Shown here in pieces: positions 8,500 to 16,053 of a stretch of 27,141 nucleotides of DNA. Each line of letters begins with the position of its first letter. Position 1 is the first letter of the stretch. The translations under genes were made by a program, and so were the position numbers. Source of the DNA: JANMOK01 sp031415055 (GTDB lineage Bacteria > Pseudomonadota > Alphaproteobacteria > Rhodobacterales > Rhodobacteraceae); contig JANOQZ010000028.1 in assembly GCA_031415055.1 (NCBI GenBank), positions 1 through 27,141 of the forward strand. The letters are read 5' to 3'. The notes under the pieces were generated by a model. The model saw nothing but the letters and a program-made list of their open reading frames with translations. It was not told the DNA's origin and did not search any database.

Positions 8500-9504
8500 A
8501 TGTTGAACGTAGCTCTTCTTGGCGCAGGCCGTATCGCGGGCGTGCATGCCACCGCCATCTCGACCAACCCCGGATCGCGCCTTGTCGCGGTCTCGGATAT
8601 CAACGCAGACGCCGCCGCCAAGCTGGCCGCCCAATACGGTGCCGAGGCGCGCTCGACCGAGGCGATCCTCGCCGATCCCTCGATCAACGCCGTGCTGATT
8701 GCCACCTCGACCGACACCCATTCCGACCTGATCGAGCGCGCCACAGCGGCGGGCAAGGCCGTTTTGTGCGAAAAGCCCGTGGACCTGTCGCTAGCGCGCG
8801 CAATGGCCTGCCAAAAGGTCGTGGCCCAAAATGTCCGCCCTGTGATGATCGGCTTCAACCGCCGCTTTGACCCCAATTTTTCGACCCTGAAAGCAGCCCT
8901 AGACAACGGCGAGATTGGCGAACCCGAACTCTTGTGCATCACCTCCTTCGAGCCGTCCCCGCCGCCGGTTTCCTATATTAAAGTGTCGGGCGGCTTGTTC
9001 CGCGACCTGATGATCCACGACTTTGACATGGCGAATTTCATCATGGGCGTGGCCCCGGCGACCGTGTTTGCTACGGGCAGTTGCATCGTCGATCCCGCCA
9101 TCGGTGCGTCGGGGGACGTGGATACTGCCGTGGTCACACTGACGTATACCGATGGCCGGTTCACGGTCATTAAAAACAGCCGCCGGGCGGTCTATGGCTA
9201 TGATCAGCGGGTGGAACTGCTGGGATCGGAAGGCCTGCTACAGGCGCAGAACATGCTGGAAAACACCGTGGTGAAATTGACCACGGCGGGGGTGATCGGG
9301 GCCAAACCCACCTACTTCTTCTTGGAGCGCTACATGCCAGCTTACCGGGCTGAATGGGCTGCCTTTGTCACTGCCGTCAGCGACGGCGGACCTTTGCCCG
9401 TTACACTGGCCGATCGTGTGGCAGCCCTTGCAATGGCTGAAGCGGCTTCGCAGTCGTTAAGCTCCGGCGGGCCTGTCAGACTGCAAGACCATTTCGCCGC
9501 TTAA
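8500..9504 (+). CDS. Gfo/Idh/MocA oxidoreductase, inositol 2-dehydrogenase-like
   Basis: 334 residues. An N-terminal Rossmann fold begins VALLGAGRIAGVHA. The catalytic EKP motif is at 91-93 and HDFDM is at 173-177, the active-site pattern of active inositol and sugar dehydrogenases such as IolG. It would oxidise a cyclitol or sugar hydroxyl with NAD(P)+. AAGGA lies before ATG 8500, 15 bp after the PanB-like gene. It is the last gene of the operon; the DNA after it has no gene until the leftward gene at 10062. IolG and MocA are both possible relatives; the sequence alone does not decide. Confidence 0.88.
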   Translation: MLNVALLGAGRIAGVHATAISTNPGSRLVAVSDINADAAAKLAAQYGAEARSTEAILADPSINAVLIATSTDTHSDLIERATAAGKAVLCEKPVDLSLARAMACQKVVAQNVRPVMIGFNRRFDPNFSTLKAALDNGEIGEPELLCITSFEPSPPPVSYIKVSGGLFRDLMIHDFDMANFIMGVAPATVFATGSCIVDPAIGASGDVDTAVVTLTYTDGRFTVIKNSRRAVYGYDQRVELLGSEGLLQAQNMLENTVVKLTTAGVIGAKPTYFFLERYMPAYRAEWAAFVTAVSDGGPLPVTLADRVAALAMAEAASQSLSSGGPVRLQDHFAA

Positions 9505-9759
9505 CACTCTCCAAAGTGGTCGCTCACCGATGAGGTGGGAGTGACTGCGTTCCGTCCGTTGCTACAGGCCCCAATTTGTCGCTCCGGCTGCGGTGGGCGG
9601 GTCAACAATAGGTCAACCTTTGTAACTACTTTGTTCCCCGTTTAGTCCCGTTCGGTGCGTTTGGCTGCGGCAAGGTGCGGTCAGAAAACGTCGACAGTTC
9701 AATGGGTTATCGCGTTACTATCTGAAATGTTTAAGTTATTGGAATCGCGGAAGATTCAG

Positions 9760-9804
9760 CTCATAACCTGAAGGCCGCAGGTTCAAATCCTGCCCCGGCA
9801 ACCA
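9760..9804 (+). pseudogene. 3' fragment of initiator tRNA (tRNA-fMet), copy A
   Basis: From the CTCATAA anticodon loop onward the sequence follows bacterial tRNA-fMet: CCTGAAGG, then the T-arm CAGGTTCAAATCCTG, the acceptor strand and CCA. The D-arm and 5' acceptor half are absent; the upstream sequence does not match. One base of the acceptor strand differs from the expected run of C. It is a displaced tRNA end, not a working gene. Confidence 0.85.
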
Positions 9805-9832
9805 AAAATCATATCTAGATCAATAAGTTACG

Positions 9833-9855
9833 AGCTGCTTTCGGGGCGGCTTTTT
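9833..9855 (+). terminator. Terminator of the tRNA fragment, copy A
   Basis: AGCTGC (9833-9838) pairs with GCGGCT (9846-9851) with one G-T pair, followed directly by a T-run. It lies about 30 bp after CCA, where a tRNA terminator is expected. Confidence 0.5.
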
Positions 9856-10061
9856 GCGTCCCATATTCTAGGTCAACAATAGGTCAAAGGGCCAGAAACG
9901 AACATCCGGCGGTGCTCTGCCGGACGCCAGCCCGGCTTTGGTTCGCTCGGAAATGACCGTGCCCCACACCGCTTGCCGCGATCTTCCGGCGCCATCGGCG
10001 TGAGGCTTCACCCAAACGATCCGGGTATCTTGAATCATGAGGCGTCCTGTACTTCGCCGGA

Positions 10062-11171
10062 TCAATCGAGCGTTTGACGCTGACCGGTGGCCGCGGCCGT
10101 CTCGATCGCGTTCAGCATGCGATGGCGCGTGACCGCGTCGTCGAACGTGGGGCAATAATGCGTCCCCTTGCGATAGTCGTGGGCGAAACGCACATAGGCT
10201 TGGGCGACGTTGGTGGAAGGACCTTGCGGCGGTGCCCATTGATACTTTTCCGGCACGGGCAGCACCTCGAGAGAAGACTGCGCGCCCCTTCCGCCGCGCA
10301 CGCTCATCTCGAAGATCTGGGTCTGTCCGCCAACGGCGGTGACCTGCAGATCGCCATCGGTGCCGTTGATCTCCCAGAGCAGGTTCGTGCCGCGCGAAAC
10401 GCCGCCGCGATAGTGGATCGACAATGCGGCCCCGCCCTCGAGCAGTCCGCTGACGCACACCTGATCATCCGCGGTCATGGGCCCGCTTTCGCCCGTCTGC
10501 GTAATCGTGAAGAACTTCCGGCGCACGGTCATGGTGGCCGAGAGCTCCCGCACCTCGCCGAGACAGTAGCACAGGGCGTCGGCCGCGTGGCCGAGCGCGA
10601 TTGAGAGCATCGTCGCGCCGTTTTTCTTGTCGTTGAGGTAGGCGTTGTACGGCTCCACCGCCGGTCCCCAGCCCATTCCCGAACCGATCAACGTGGTAGA
10701 GAGCACCTCGCCGACGTAACCTTGCTTGATCAGGTCATGCACATAAGCCACCGGCGGCGCGGAACGGGCCTGCAGTCCCGCCACGGCGAGGACGCCCTGC
10801 TTGCTCGCCAATGCGGCCAAGGTCTCCGCCTCATTCAAGCCGTTGCCGAGCGGCCATTCACAGTACACGGCCTTGCCCGCGCGGAGCGCCGCGGTCGCCA
10901 GTTCGAGGTGATGCGGCACTTTCACGGTGATGGCGACGACGTCCACGGCGGCGCTGTTCACGAGGTCCCGGTGATTGTCGAACGCGACAGGCACACCAAA
11001 GAGCTTGCCGGCTGCGTCGGCGGATTCGCGTCGGCTGGTGGACAGCGCCGTGATCTCGAAGTCATCCGGGAGCGACTTCAAAGCGGGAATGTGCCCCTGC
11101 GCCGCCCATCCGCGATCCGGATTGGCGCCGATGATACCGATACGAATCCTCTTGGCTCCACCCTTGCTCAT
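10062..11171 (-). CDS. Gal80-like Gfo/Idh/MocA-family protein
   Basis: 369 residues. The N-terminal nucleotide-binding fold reads IRIGIIGANPDRGWAAQGHIPAL. In place of the catalytic EKP motif it has E105-W106-P107 (YCEWPLGN), the form seen in the Gal80-like branch, so the usual active-site lysine is missing. Gal80 of yeast is a sugar-responsive regulator rather than a dehydrogenase; bacterial relatives are mostly uncharacterised. ATG 11171 overlaps the stop of the DoxX gene by four bases (ATGA), so it is the last gene of the LUD-DoxX-Gfo operon. A different enzymatic chemistry or a sensing role are both possible. Confidence 0.85.
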   Translation of the reverse strand: MSKGGAKRIRIGIIGANPDRGWAAQGHIPALKSLPDDFEITALSTSRRESADAAGKLFGVPVAFDNHRDLVNSAAVDVVAITVKVPHHLELATAALRAGKAVYCEWPLGNGLNEAETLAALASKQGVLAVAGLQARSAPPVAYVHDLIKQGYVGEVLSTTLIGSGMGWGPAVEPYNAYLNDKKNGATMLSIALGHAADALCYCLGEVRELSATMTVRRKFFTITQTGESGPMTADDQVCVSGLLEGGAALSIHYRGGVSRGTNLLWEINGTDGDLQVTAVGGQTQIFEMSVRGGRGAQSSLEVLPVPEKYQWAPPQGPSTNVAQAYVRFAHDYRKGTHYCPTFDDAVTRHRMLNAIETAAATGQRQTLD

Positions 11172-11602
11172 GCGCGAACGTCGTGTGCGATTTCCGCGGG
11201 CCCCGGGTAGCGGCTCTGGAGCCGGCGATCGAACGACAGCGCGCCTCCTCCGAACGCGAAAACTTGAAGGAGACCGCCTGCGATCGCGAGGTTCTTCATG
11301 AAGTGAACGGCTTGGTTGAGATCGCCGAAATTCGCGTGGAAACCAAGAGCAGTGGCAACCGAAAAGACGGCCAACACTGCGGCGACAATGCGCGTCTTGA
11401 AACCAACAGCCAGTGCGATGCCGCCCAGGATTTCCACGATCACTGCAATGGCGTAGGCCAGAGGTGCCAGCGGCAAGCCCGCAGAAGCGACGTAGCCAAC
11501 AGTCCCTTCATAGGACATTAGTTTTCCGAGGCCGCTCCACAGGAAAAGGGTCGCCAAGCAAACGCGGCCAAATACAGCCAAATAGTCAAATTTCTGATCC
11601 AT
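11168..11602 (-). CDS. DoxX-family membrane protein
   Basis: 144 residues with four hydrophobic segments. FGRVCLATLFLWSGLGKLMSY and the central HANFGDLNQAVHFMKNLAIAGG are the recognisable DoxX/SURF4-type signatures. Family members are small inner-membrane proteins linked in some organisms to quinone reduction or oxidative-stress defence; most are undefined. It lies 41 bp after the LUD-domain gene and overlaps the Gal80-like gene, so the three are probably cotranscribed. Confidence 0.85.
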   Translation of the reverse strand: MDQKFDYLAVFGRVCLATLFLWSGLGKLMSYEGTVGYVASAGLPLAPLAYAIAVIVEILGGIALAVGFKTRIVAAVLAVFSVATALGFHANFGDLNQAVHFMKNLAIAGGLLQVFAFGGGALSFDRRLQSRYPGPAEIAHDVRA

Positions 11603-11643
11603 TCCTGATCTCTTCCCAGCCGAGTGGCACGCACAAATTACAT

Positions 11644-12276
11644 TCAGAATCCGATGGTCTCTTCGAGGAGAATGACGGTTGAACGGCCGGGCATGACCTC
11701 GCGTTTGACAATGAGGATCTTGCCGATGGCGCTGCCAAAGCCGTAGAGCCCACGCATGCGTTCGTCCTCCCGAGGCAAGCTGTATTGTTCGATCCGCTGC
11801 AGGCCTTCCTCGATGTTCTTGACCACCTTCTGCGCTCCGGCCACCCAGATCACATGCGCGGCTCCCGAGGCATAGGGGCCAAGCTGGCTGCCGCTCATCG
11901 ATGCCACCATCACGACGCCGTCGTCGGTCACCGCGTGGATACTGCCGACCACATAGGCAGGGCGGGCACCCAGTTCCCGCATCGCATCACCTTCGGTGTT
12001 GCGATCCATCTTGGTGAGCTTCGGCCGCACCGCATCGTGGTGGCCCGCTTCGTTTAATTCCGCCGCCACGCCGAGCTCGTCGAGGGTCCGCGAGGTCGCG
12101 GTAAAGACCTCGGCGCCCTTAGGGATGAGTTCGTGGATTTTGGCGCGGGCGGCGTCGCGGCTGGCGACGACAAAGGCCGCGATATTGTTCTTTTCCAGAG
12201 CCGCAGCGACCTTCACCAGCCGGGCCCGGTTCGCCGGAAGGGCGAATTGCGGATTGGATTTCGTCATGTCGTTCAT
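11644..12276 (-). CDS. LUD-domain protein (LutC/YkgG-like)
   Basis: About 210 residues. The segments AAFVVASRDAARAKIHELIPKGAEVFTATSRTL, YVVGSIHAVTDDGVVMVASMSGSQLGPYASGA and the C-terminal GKILIVKREVMPGRSTVILLEE are characteristic of the LUD fold, whose best-known member LutC takes part in lactate oxidation. It has no iron-sulfur domain and no LutA or LutB partners nearby, so lactate use cannot be assumed. ATG 12276 is preferred (ACAGG upstream); 12267 is an alternative. It is the first gene of the leftward operon, divergent from the LysR gene at 12416. Confidence 0.85.
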   Translation of the reverse strand: MNDMTKSNPQFALPANRARLVKVAAALEKNNIAAFVVASRDAARAKIHELIPKGAEVFTATSRTLDELGVAAELNEAGHHDAVRPKLTKMDRNTEGDAMRELGARPAYVVGSIHAVTDDGVVMVASMSGSQLGPYASGAAHVIWVAGAQKVVKNIEEGLQRIEQYSLPREDERMRGLYGFGSAIGKILIVKREVMPGRSTVILLEETIGF

Positions 12277-12415
12277 CTGGCCTGTCTCGTGGCGAGGGGC
12301 CGCAGCCAAGCGGGCAACGGATTGGAGGAATGAATTCCCTTTCGGACTGCATTAGGCATTCACGAACACCGCAAACAGCCGTAAAGTTCTGGACATAACG
12401 TTCAAGGAAATTGAA

Positions 12416-13312
12416 ATGCCAGACGTCGGAACGCCCACTCTCGACCAGCTCCAGGTCTTTCTCACGGTGGTAGGGACCGGGAGCTTCGCGGCCGCCGGAC
12501 GTCGACTCGGCCGCGCCACTTCTGCCATCAGCTACACCGTCGCCAACCTCGAGCGGCAGCTCGGGATCGCCCTGTTCGATCGCGCCCACACACGCAAGCC
12601 TGTCCTCACCGAGGCAGGCACCGCGCTTCTGTCGAAAGCTCGCGCCATTTCGGGCGGAATCGATGACCTCCGCGCCAGCGTCAAGGGATTGCTCGGCGGC
12701 CTCGAGACGCATGTTGCGTTGGTTGTCGATGTTATGATGCCAACCGCGCGGCTGGTCGATGCGGTCAAGGCATTCGAAGCGCAATTTCCGACAGTGCAAC
12801 TCCGCGTTCACGTCGAGGCGCTGAGCGCCGTTGCGCAACTTGTCCAGGCGGGAATAGCCAGCATCGGCATCGGCGGCGCGCTGCACAGCAGAGTGCCCGG
12901 CATCGAACACGTCGACGTCGGGGGCTTCGCCATGATCCCGGTAGCGGCGTCGGACCATCCACTCGCTCAGGACCAGCCGCAGCGGCCGGGAGAGGCCCGA
13001 CGGTATCGGCAACTCGTCCTCACGGTGCGCTCTTCATTCGCCGAAGAGCAAGACGCCGCGGTTTTCGCCAACGAGACGTGGCGGCTGACCGATCTGGGTG
13101 CCAAGCACGCGCTGTTGCTTGCCGGCAGCGGTTGGGGCTTCATGCCCGAGCCGACCGTTCAACAAGACCTTGCCACCGGGCGCTTGGTGCAGCTTGACCT
13201 GCCCGATGCACGCGGCGGCTTCTACGCCCTCCGGGCGATCTACCGGACGGACAGCCCGCCGCGTCCGGCGGCGTCATGGATGATCCAGCGTTTCGCGGAA
13301 CAAGCAATTTAG
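12416..13312 (+). CDS. LysR-family transcriptional regulator
   Basis: 298 residues. The N-terminal winged helix (about 8-65: LDQLQVFLTVVGTGSFAAAG, SAISYTVANLERQLGIALFDR) is the standard LysR domain; the rest is the effector domain. It diverges from the LUD-DoxX-Gal80-like operon across about 140 bp, the classical arrangement for a LysR protein controlling its neighbour. The inducer is unknown. Downstream, 35 bp after the stop, lies the end of an IS3-family remnant. Confidence 0.9.
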   Translation: MPDVGTPTLDQLQVFLTVVGTGSFAAAGRRLGRATSAISYTVANLERQLGIALFDRAHTRKPVLTEAGTALLSKARAISGGIDDLRASVKGLLGGLETHVALVVDVMMPTARLVDAVKAFEAQFPTVQLRVHVEALSAVAQLVQAGIASIGIGGALHSRVPGIEHVDVGGFAMIPVAASDHPLAQDQPQRPGEARRYRQLVLTVRSSFAEEQDAAVFANETWRLTDLGAKHALLLAGSGWGFMPEPTVQQDLATGRLVQLDLPDARGGFYALRAIYRTDSPPRPAASWMIQRFAEQAI

Positions 13313-13347
13313 AGCGGGATGATGTTCTGCTGAATCGATTGGGGATT

Positions 13348-13787
13348 TGACCTGCCCCCCGGTCGTCCCTCATTCATAACGAGAGTCTGGCTTGTTGACA
13401 GTCGTCGGTGTCGGGTCGGGCAAGTGCGCCGGGCGCGGTGCCCTCAGATTGTTCAAGCGCCCGGCGCGCTTCTGCGGGGGTTTGATTCCCCGGCGATGAA
13501 TGCGGCCTGACGTTGTTGTAGTCATAGCGCCAGAGGGCCAGTTTTTGGCGGGCATCCGCGAGGCTGTCGAAAATCTCCTCATCCAGGCATTCATCCCTCA
13601 GGCTGCCGATGAAGCTTTCGATCAGCCCATTCTGCTGCGGCTTGCCGGGGTCGATGTGGTGCCAGGACACGCCGGTATCGCCTGCCCATTTGAGGATCGC
13701 GGTGCCGGTGAACTCGGTGCCGTTGTCAGAAACTATGCAGCCCGGTTTGCCGTAAATCCGGATCAACGCTGTCAGTTCCCGCGCCGT
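13348..13787 (-). mobile_element. IS3-family insertion sequence, right-end fragment
   Basis: The outer end at 13348 reads TGACCTGCCCCC, which resembles IS3-family terminal inverted repeats. The other side breaks off inside the transposase gene at about 13783-13787, where it meets Rieske coding sequence. Only about 440 bp of an element normally over 1.2 kb remain. The missing left part shows that insertion was followed by a deletion or recombination. Confidence 0.75.
13374..13787 (-). pseudogene. IS3-family transposase OrfB, C-terminal fragment
   Basis: The remaining frame encodes the end of the DDE integrase core: TARELTALIRIYGKPG, then the second Asp in SDNGTEFT and the Glu in GLIESFIGSLRDE, followed by the tail with YNNVRPHSS. 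The first catalytic Asp, the HTH-containing OrfA and all upstream sequence are missing, so it cannot make an active transposase. Confidence 0.85.
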
Positions 13788-14073
13788 TGGCGATCTTTGT
13801 CAGATAAGTCCTGAAATTGACGCGGACGGGTGCACGCTTGGCTTCACTGATGCGATGGTCGAACTGACCATTGTGTTTGGGACATTCGAACCGGTGATCC
13901 ATCGCCAGACCATCGCTCAAATGCGCAGTCTCGTGGGTGCAGCGGTCGGCGGCGGCGTAAACCTTGCCGTCTGGCACATGATAGATGGCAACGGTCGATT
14001 CCGCACGATCAAAGTGGATCAGATATTCGGAGCCAATGGCGTCGGTCGCAAAGGCGCGAATCCACTATGGCAT
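13783..14073 (-). pseudogene. Broken Rieske [2Fe-2S] ferredoxin gene of cluster 2 (MocE-like)
   Basis: Reading leftward from ATG 14073, the third codon is TAG (14065-14067). Beyond it the frame encodes a MocE-like protein: WIRAFATDAIGSEYLIHFDR, then C-T-H, then C-P-K-H with correct Rieske spacing, ending FRTYLTKIANG at 13783, where IS3 sequence takes over. Compared with the intact relative at 6583-6894 only about the last six residues are missing. So there are two separate lesions: a nonsense codon near the start and a clipped end. It begins 28 bp after the PanB-like gene and was the last gene of the cluster 2 operon. A GTG at 13977 could start a fragment that keeps the ligands, but this is unlikely to fold. 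Confidence 0.82.
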
Positions 14074-14101
14074 GGAGTTCTCTTTGATGAAATCTTCGGG
14101 T

Positions 14102-14911
14102 TCAGCCCGGAATCCGCGCTGCCAGGGTTGTGCGGAAGGCGGTCAACTCGGCAGCGGCCATATTGACCATATGTCTGTCCTCAGGAAAGGCCGCCGAGGC
14201 CACGTCCTCGATGAATTCCCGAAATACAGCGACACGTTCGGCTTGCAGGCGGTCGTGCTCGGCCGCCAAGTTGCGATAGACTTTTGAATGTCTTGGCATA
14301 TGGCCGCGATTGGTTCCCAGAATGTCCTCGGCGAACAGGTATTGCGCATCGCAGCCGGGGCCGGCCCCCATTGACCAAAGCAAGAGCCCGAAACGAGCGC
14401 TGATCTCGCTCGCGACCTCGGCCGGAACAACCTCGATCTCGACAGCAAAGGCTCCCGCCGCTTCATAGGCGCGCACCTCATCCAGAAGGGCCATGGCACC
14501 CTGCGCGGTCTTGGCCACGGCCTTCATGCCGCCGGTCCAAGTCGCGCGGCTGGGCACAAGGCCGACATGGCCCACAACCGGGATATGTTCCCGCGCGACA
14601 TGCGCCACCGTGTCAAGGCTGCCCGAGCAATAGACAGCATCGGCACCGGCCATCATGACCTTGCAAGCCCAACGCAGGTAATCGTCGCGGGTACCGGCCT
14701 CCAGATGGGTCTGGCCGGTCATGGAGAACAGGGTTGGGGCAACTTGTCTGTAATGCGGTTGGGTTACCAGTTCACTGGGAACCGACACGATGTCGATGCC
14801 AGCCTGTTCTGCAGCGGCGGCCTCGTCCAGCGTCGTGACGCGCAGCATGGTCATTTGGCCCTTGCCCTTGAGCGCGCGAAGATCGGCAATTGTAAGCCTG
14901 GTTCGGGTCAT
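14102..14911 (-). CDS. PanB-like protein, second divergent copy
   Basis: 269 residues, the same length as the copy at 7675-8484 and alignable throughout: VTTLDEAAAAEQAGIDI, VVGHVGLVPS, EIEVVP, MGAGPGCDAQYLFAEDILGT, GHMPRHSKVYRN. As in its relative, the PanB metal positions are lost: Ser in VPSE for Asp45, no Asp in the SMTGQ segment for Asp84, and Gly in CSGSLD (95-100) for Glu114. H115 and E160 remain. The shared Cys-x-x-Ser-Leu-Asp motif in both copies suggests a common altered active site. ATG 14911 lies 13 bp from the end of the desaturase gene. Its job is probably the same step as in cluster 1. Confidence 0.85.
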   Translation of the reverse strand: MTRTRLTIADLRALKGKGQMTMLRVTTLDEAAAAEQAGIDIVSVPSELVTQPHYRQVAPTLFSMTGQTHLEAGTRDDYLRWACKVMMAGADAVYCSGSLDTVAHVAREHIPVVGHVGLVPSRATWTGGMKAVAKTAQGAMALLDEVRAYEAAGAFAVEIEVVPAEVASEISARFGLLLWSMGAGPGCDAQYLFAEDILGTNRGHMPRHSKVYRNLAAEHDRLQAERVAVFREFIEDVASAAFPEDRHMVNMAAAELTAFRTTLAARIPG

Positions 14912-14924
14912 GGCGGGCTCTTTC

Positions 14925-16025
14925 TCAAGCGCCGGGTCGGGCGATGTGCAGATTGTGGAATTCGTCGCGGTAGGGCCGCGCAGTTGGCGGCAGGTCCTTG
15001 CGAAAGGCATATTCCGGGTCGATCTGCTGACGGCGCAACGAGGCGATGATCTCGCGGTAGCCATCCAGAATTGAGGTGTTGGGTTGCGGTAGGTCGTTCT
15101 TGATCAACTCGTGCAGGCGCGGCAGGGCGTGATAGGGCACCATCGGGAACATGTGGTGTTCGACGTGGTAGTTCATGTTCCAATAAAGATAGCGGCTGAC
15201 CCCGTTCATATAGACCGTCCGGCTGTTCAAGCGGTGGTCCAAGACGTTGTCCGCCAGTCCGGCATGCTGTAAATGTCCACACATCACCATGTGCCAACTG
15301 CCATAAATCCGCGGAAGACCGATCAGCATCAACGGCAGCCAAGATCCAAGCGCCAAAGCCATGATGATCGTGGCCGAATAGATCGCAATATGCACCCTTG
15401 CCGTGAATACTGCCTTGGGCCAGTCGCTTTCAGGGATGAAGTTCTTCTCATCGGGCGACAGGATTCCCGCAGCATTCCGCATCAGGGACTTGAGTGAGCT
15501 AAAGCTGCCCAAAACATCGAAAAGTCCCAGAACTGCCATCAGGGTTTTCGGCGGTCGCATCCAAACGATCTCGGCATCACGCCCCACGATATAGGTGTCG
15601 GTGTGGTGGCGGGCGTGGCTCCAGCGCCAGGTCACCGGGTTGCGGATCACCATAAAACTGGCGATCTGGTAGATGACGTCGTTCATCCAGGCCGTTCGAA
15701 ACGCTGTGCCGTGACCGCATTCATGCCAGCGGCTGTCGCAAGAGGAGCCGTAGATCACGCCATAGACGAAAAAGAACGGCACACAGGTCCACGAGCCCCA
15801 GAAATATATCCCTCCGGCTGCGCCGCCGAACAGCAAGGCAAACCACAGCAAGGTGTCGCGAATGGCCGGACTATCGCTGCGTTTCATCAGGTCTTTCATC
15901 ACGCTGCGCGGCACGTCCGAATGATACCACTCGGCCGAGGCCAGCCCGATCTCGATGGCACGGCGGCTGTCGGCGCCGACGAGGCTGTAATCCCGTTTTC
16001 CGACCGGGATGGCTGTCATTTCCAT
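14925..16025 (-). CDS. MocD-like membrane fatty-acid-desaturase-family oxygenase
   Basis: 366 residues with paired membrane segments and the three His boxes of the fatty acid desaturase family: HECGH (101-105), HARHH (137-141) and HVEHH (287-291), plus HLQHA (251-255). These bind a di-iron centre. The rhizopine protein MocD belongs to this family and is thought to work with the Rieske ferredoxin MocE. AGAGG precedes ATG 16025. The gene sits between an aldose epimerase gene and the PanB-like gene in an operon with a sugar transporter, so a sugar-like substrate is likelier than a fatty acid. It occupies the place held in cluster 1 by an oxygenase of a different family. Confidence 0.87.
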   Translation of the reverse strand: MEMTAIPVGKRDYSLVGADSRRAIEIGLASAEWYHSDVPRSVMKDLMKRSDSPAIRDTLLWFALLFGGAAGGIYFWGSWTCVPFFFVYGVIYGSSCDSRWHECGHGTAFRTAWMNDVIYQIASFMVIRNPVTWRWSHARHHTDTYIVGRDAEIVWMRPPKTLMAVLGLFDVLGSFSSLKSLMRNAAGILSPDEKNFIPESDWPKAVFTARVHIAIYSATIIMALALGSWLPLMLIGLPRIYGSWHMVMCGHLQHAGLADNVLDHRLNSRTVYMNGVSRYLYWNMNYHVEHHMFPMVPYHALPRLHELIKNDLPQPNTSILDGYREIIASLRRQQIDPEYAFRKDLPPTARPYRDEFHNLHIARPGA

Positions 16026-16053
16026 TGTTGCACCTCTTCTGGCTATGGCGTGG

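Larger units (their letters stand above)
9600..9890. repeat. tRNA-fMet-associated attachment repeat, copy A
   Basis: This stretch aligns base for base, without gaps, with 23820-24110 (offset 14220). My hand count gives about 216 identities in 290 positions. It contains a tRNA-fMet 3' fragment (9760-9804) and a terminator. It is bounded by two exact copies of GGTCAACAATAGGTCAA, at 9600-9616 and 9871-9887, 271 bp apart. I read it as an island end (attachment site with integrase arm sites) left by integration into tRNA-fMet. Confidence 0.75.

Noticed and set aside
9907..9957. Leftward peptide VISERTKAGLASGRAPP, resembling the linker of serine recombinases (resolvases)
   Set aside because: Only about ten residues match and the sequence on both sides does not continue the family; too short to call a gene remnant.
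9868..10458. Leftward 196-codon open frame overlapping the Gal80-like gene
   Set aside because: Composition is that of an out-of-frame shadow of the gene at 10062-11171, which has clear family motifs.
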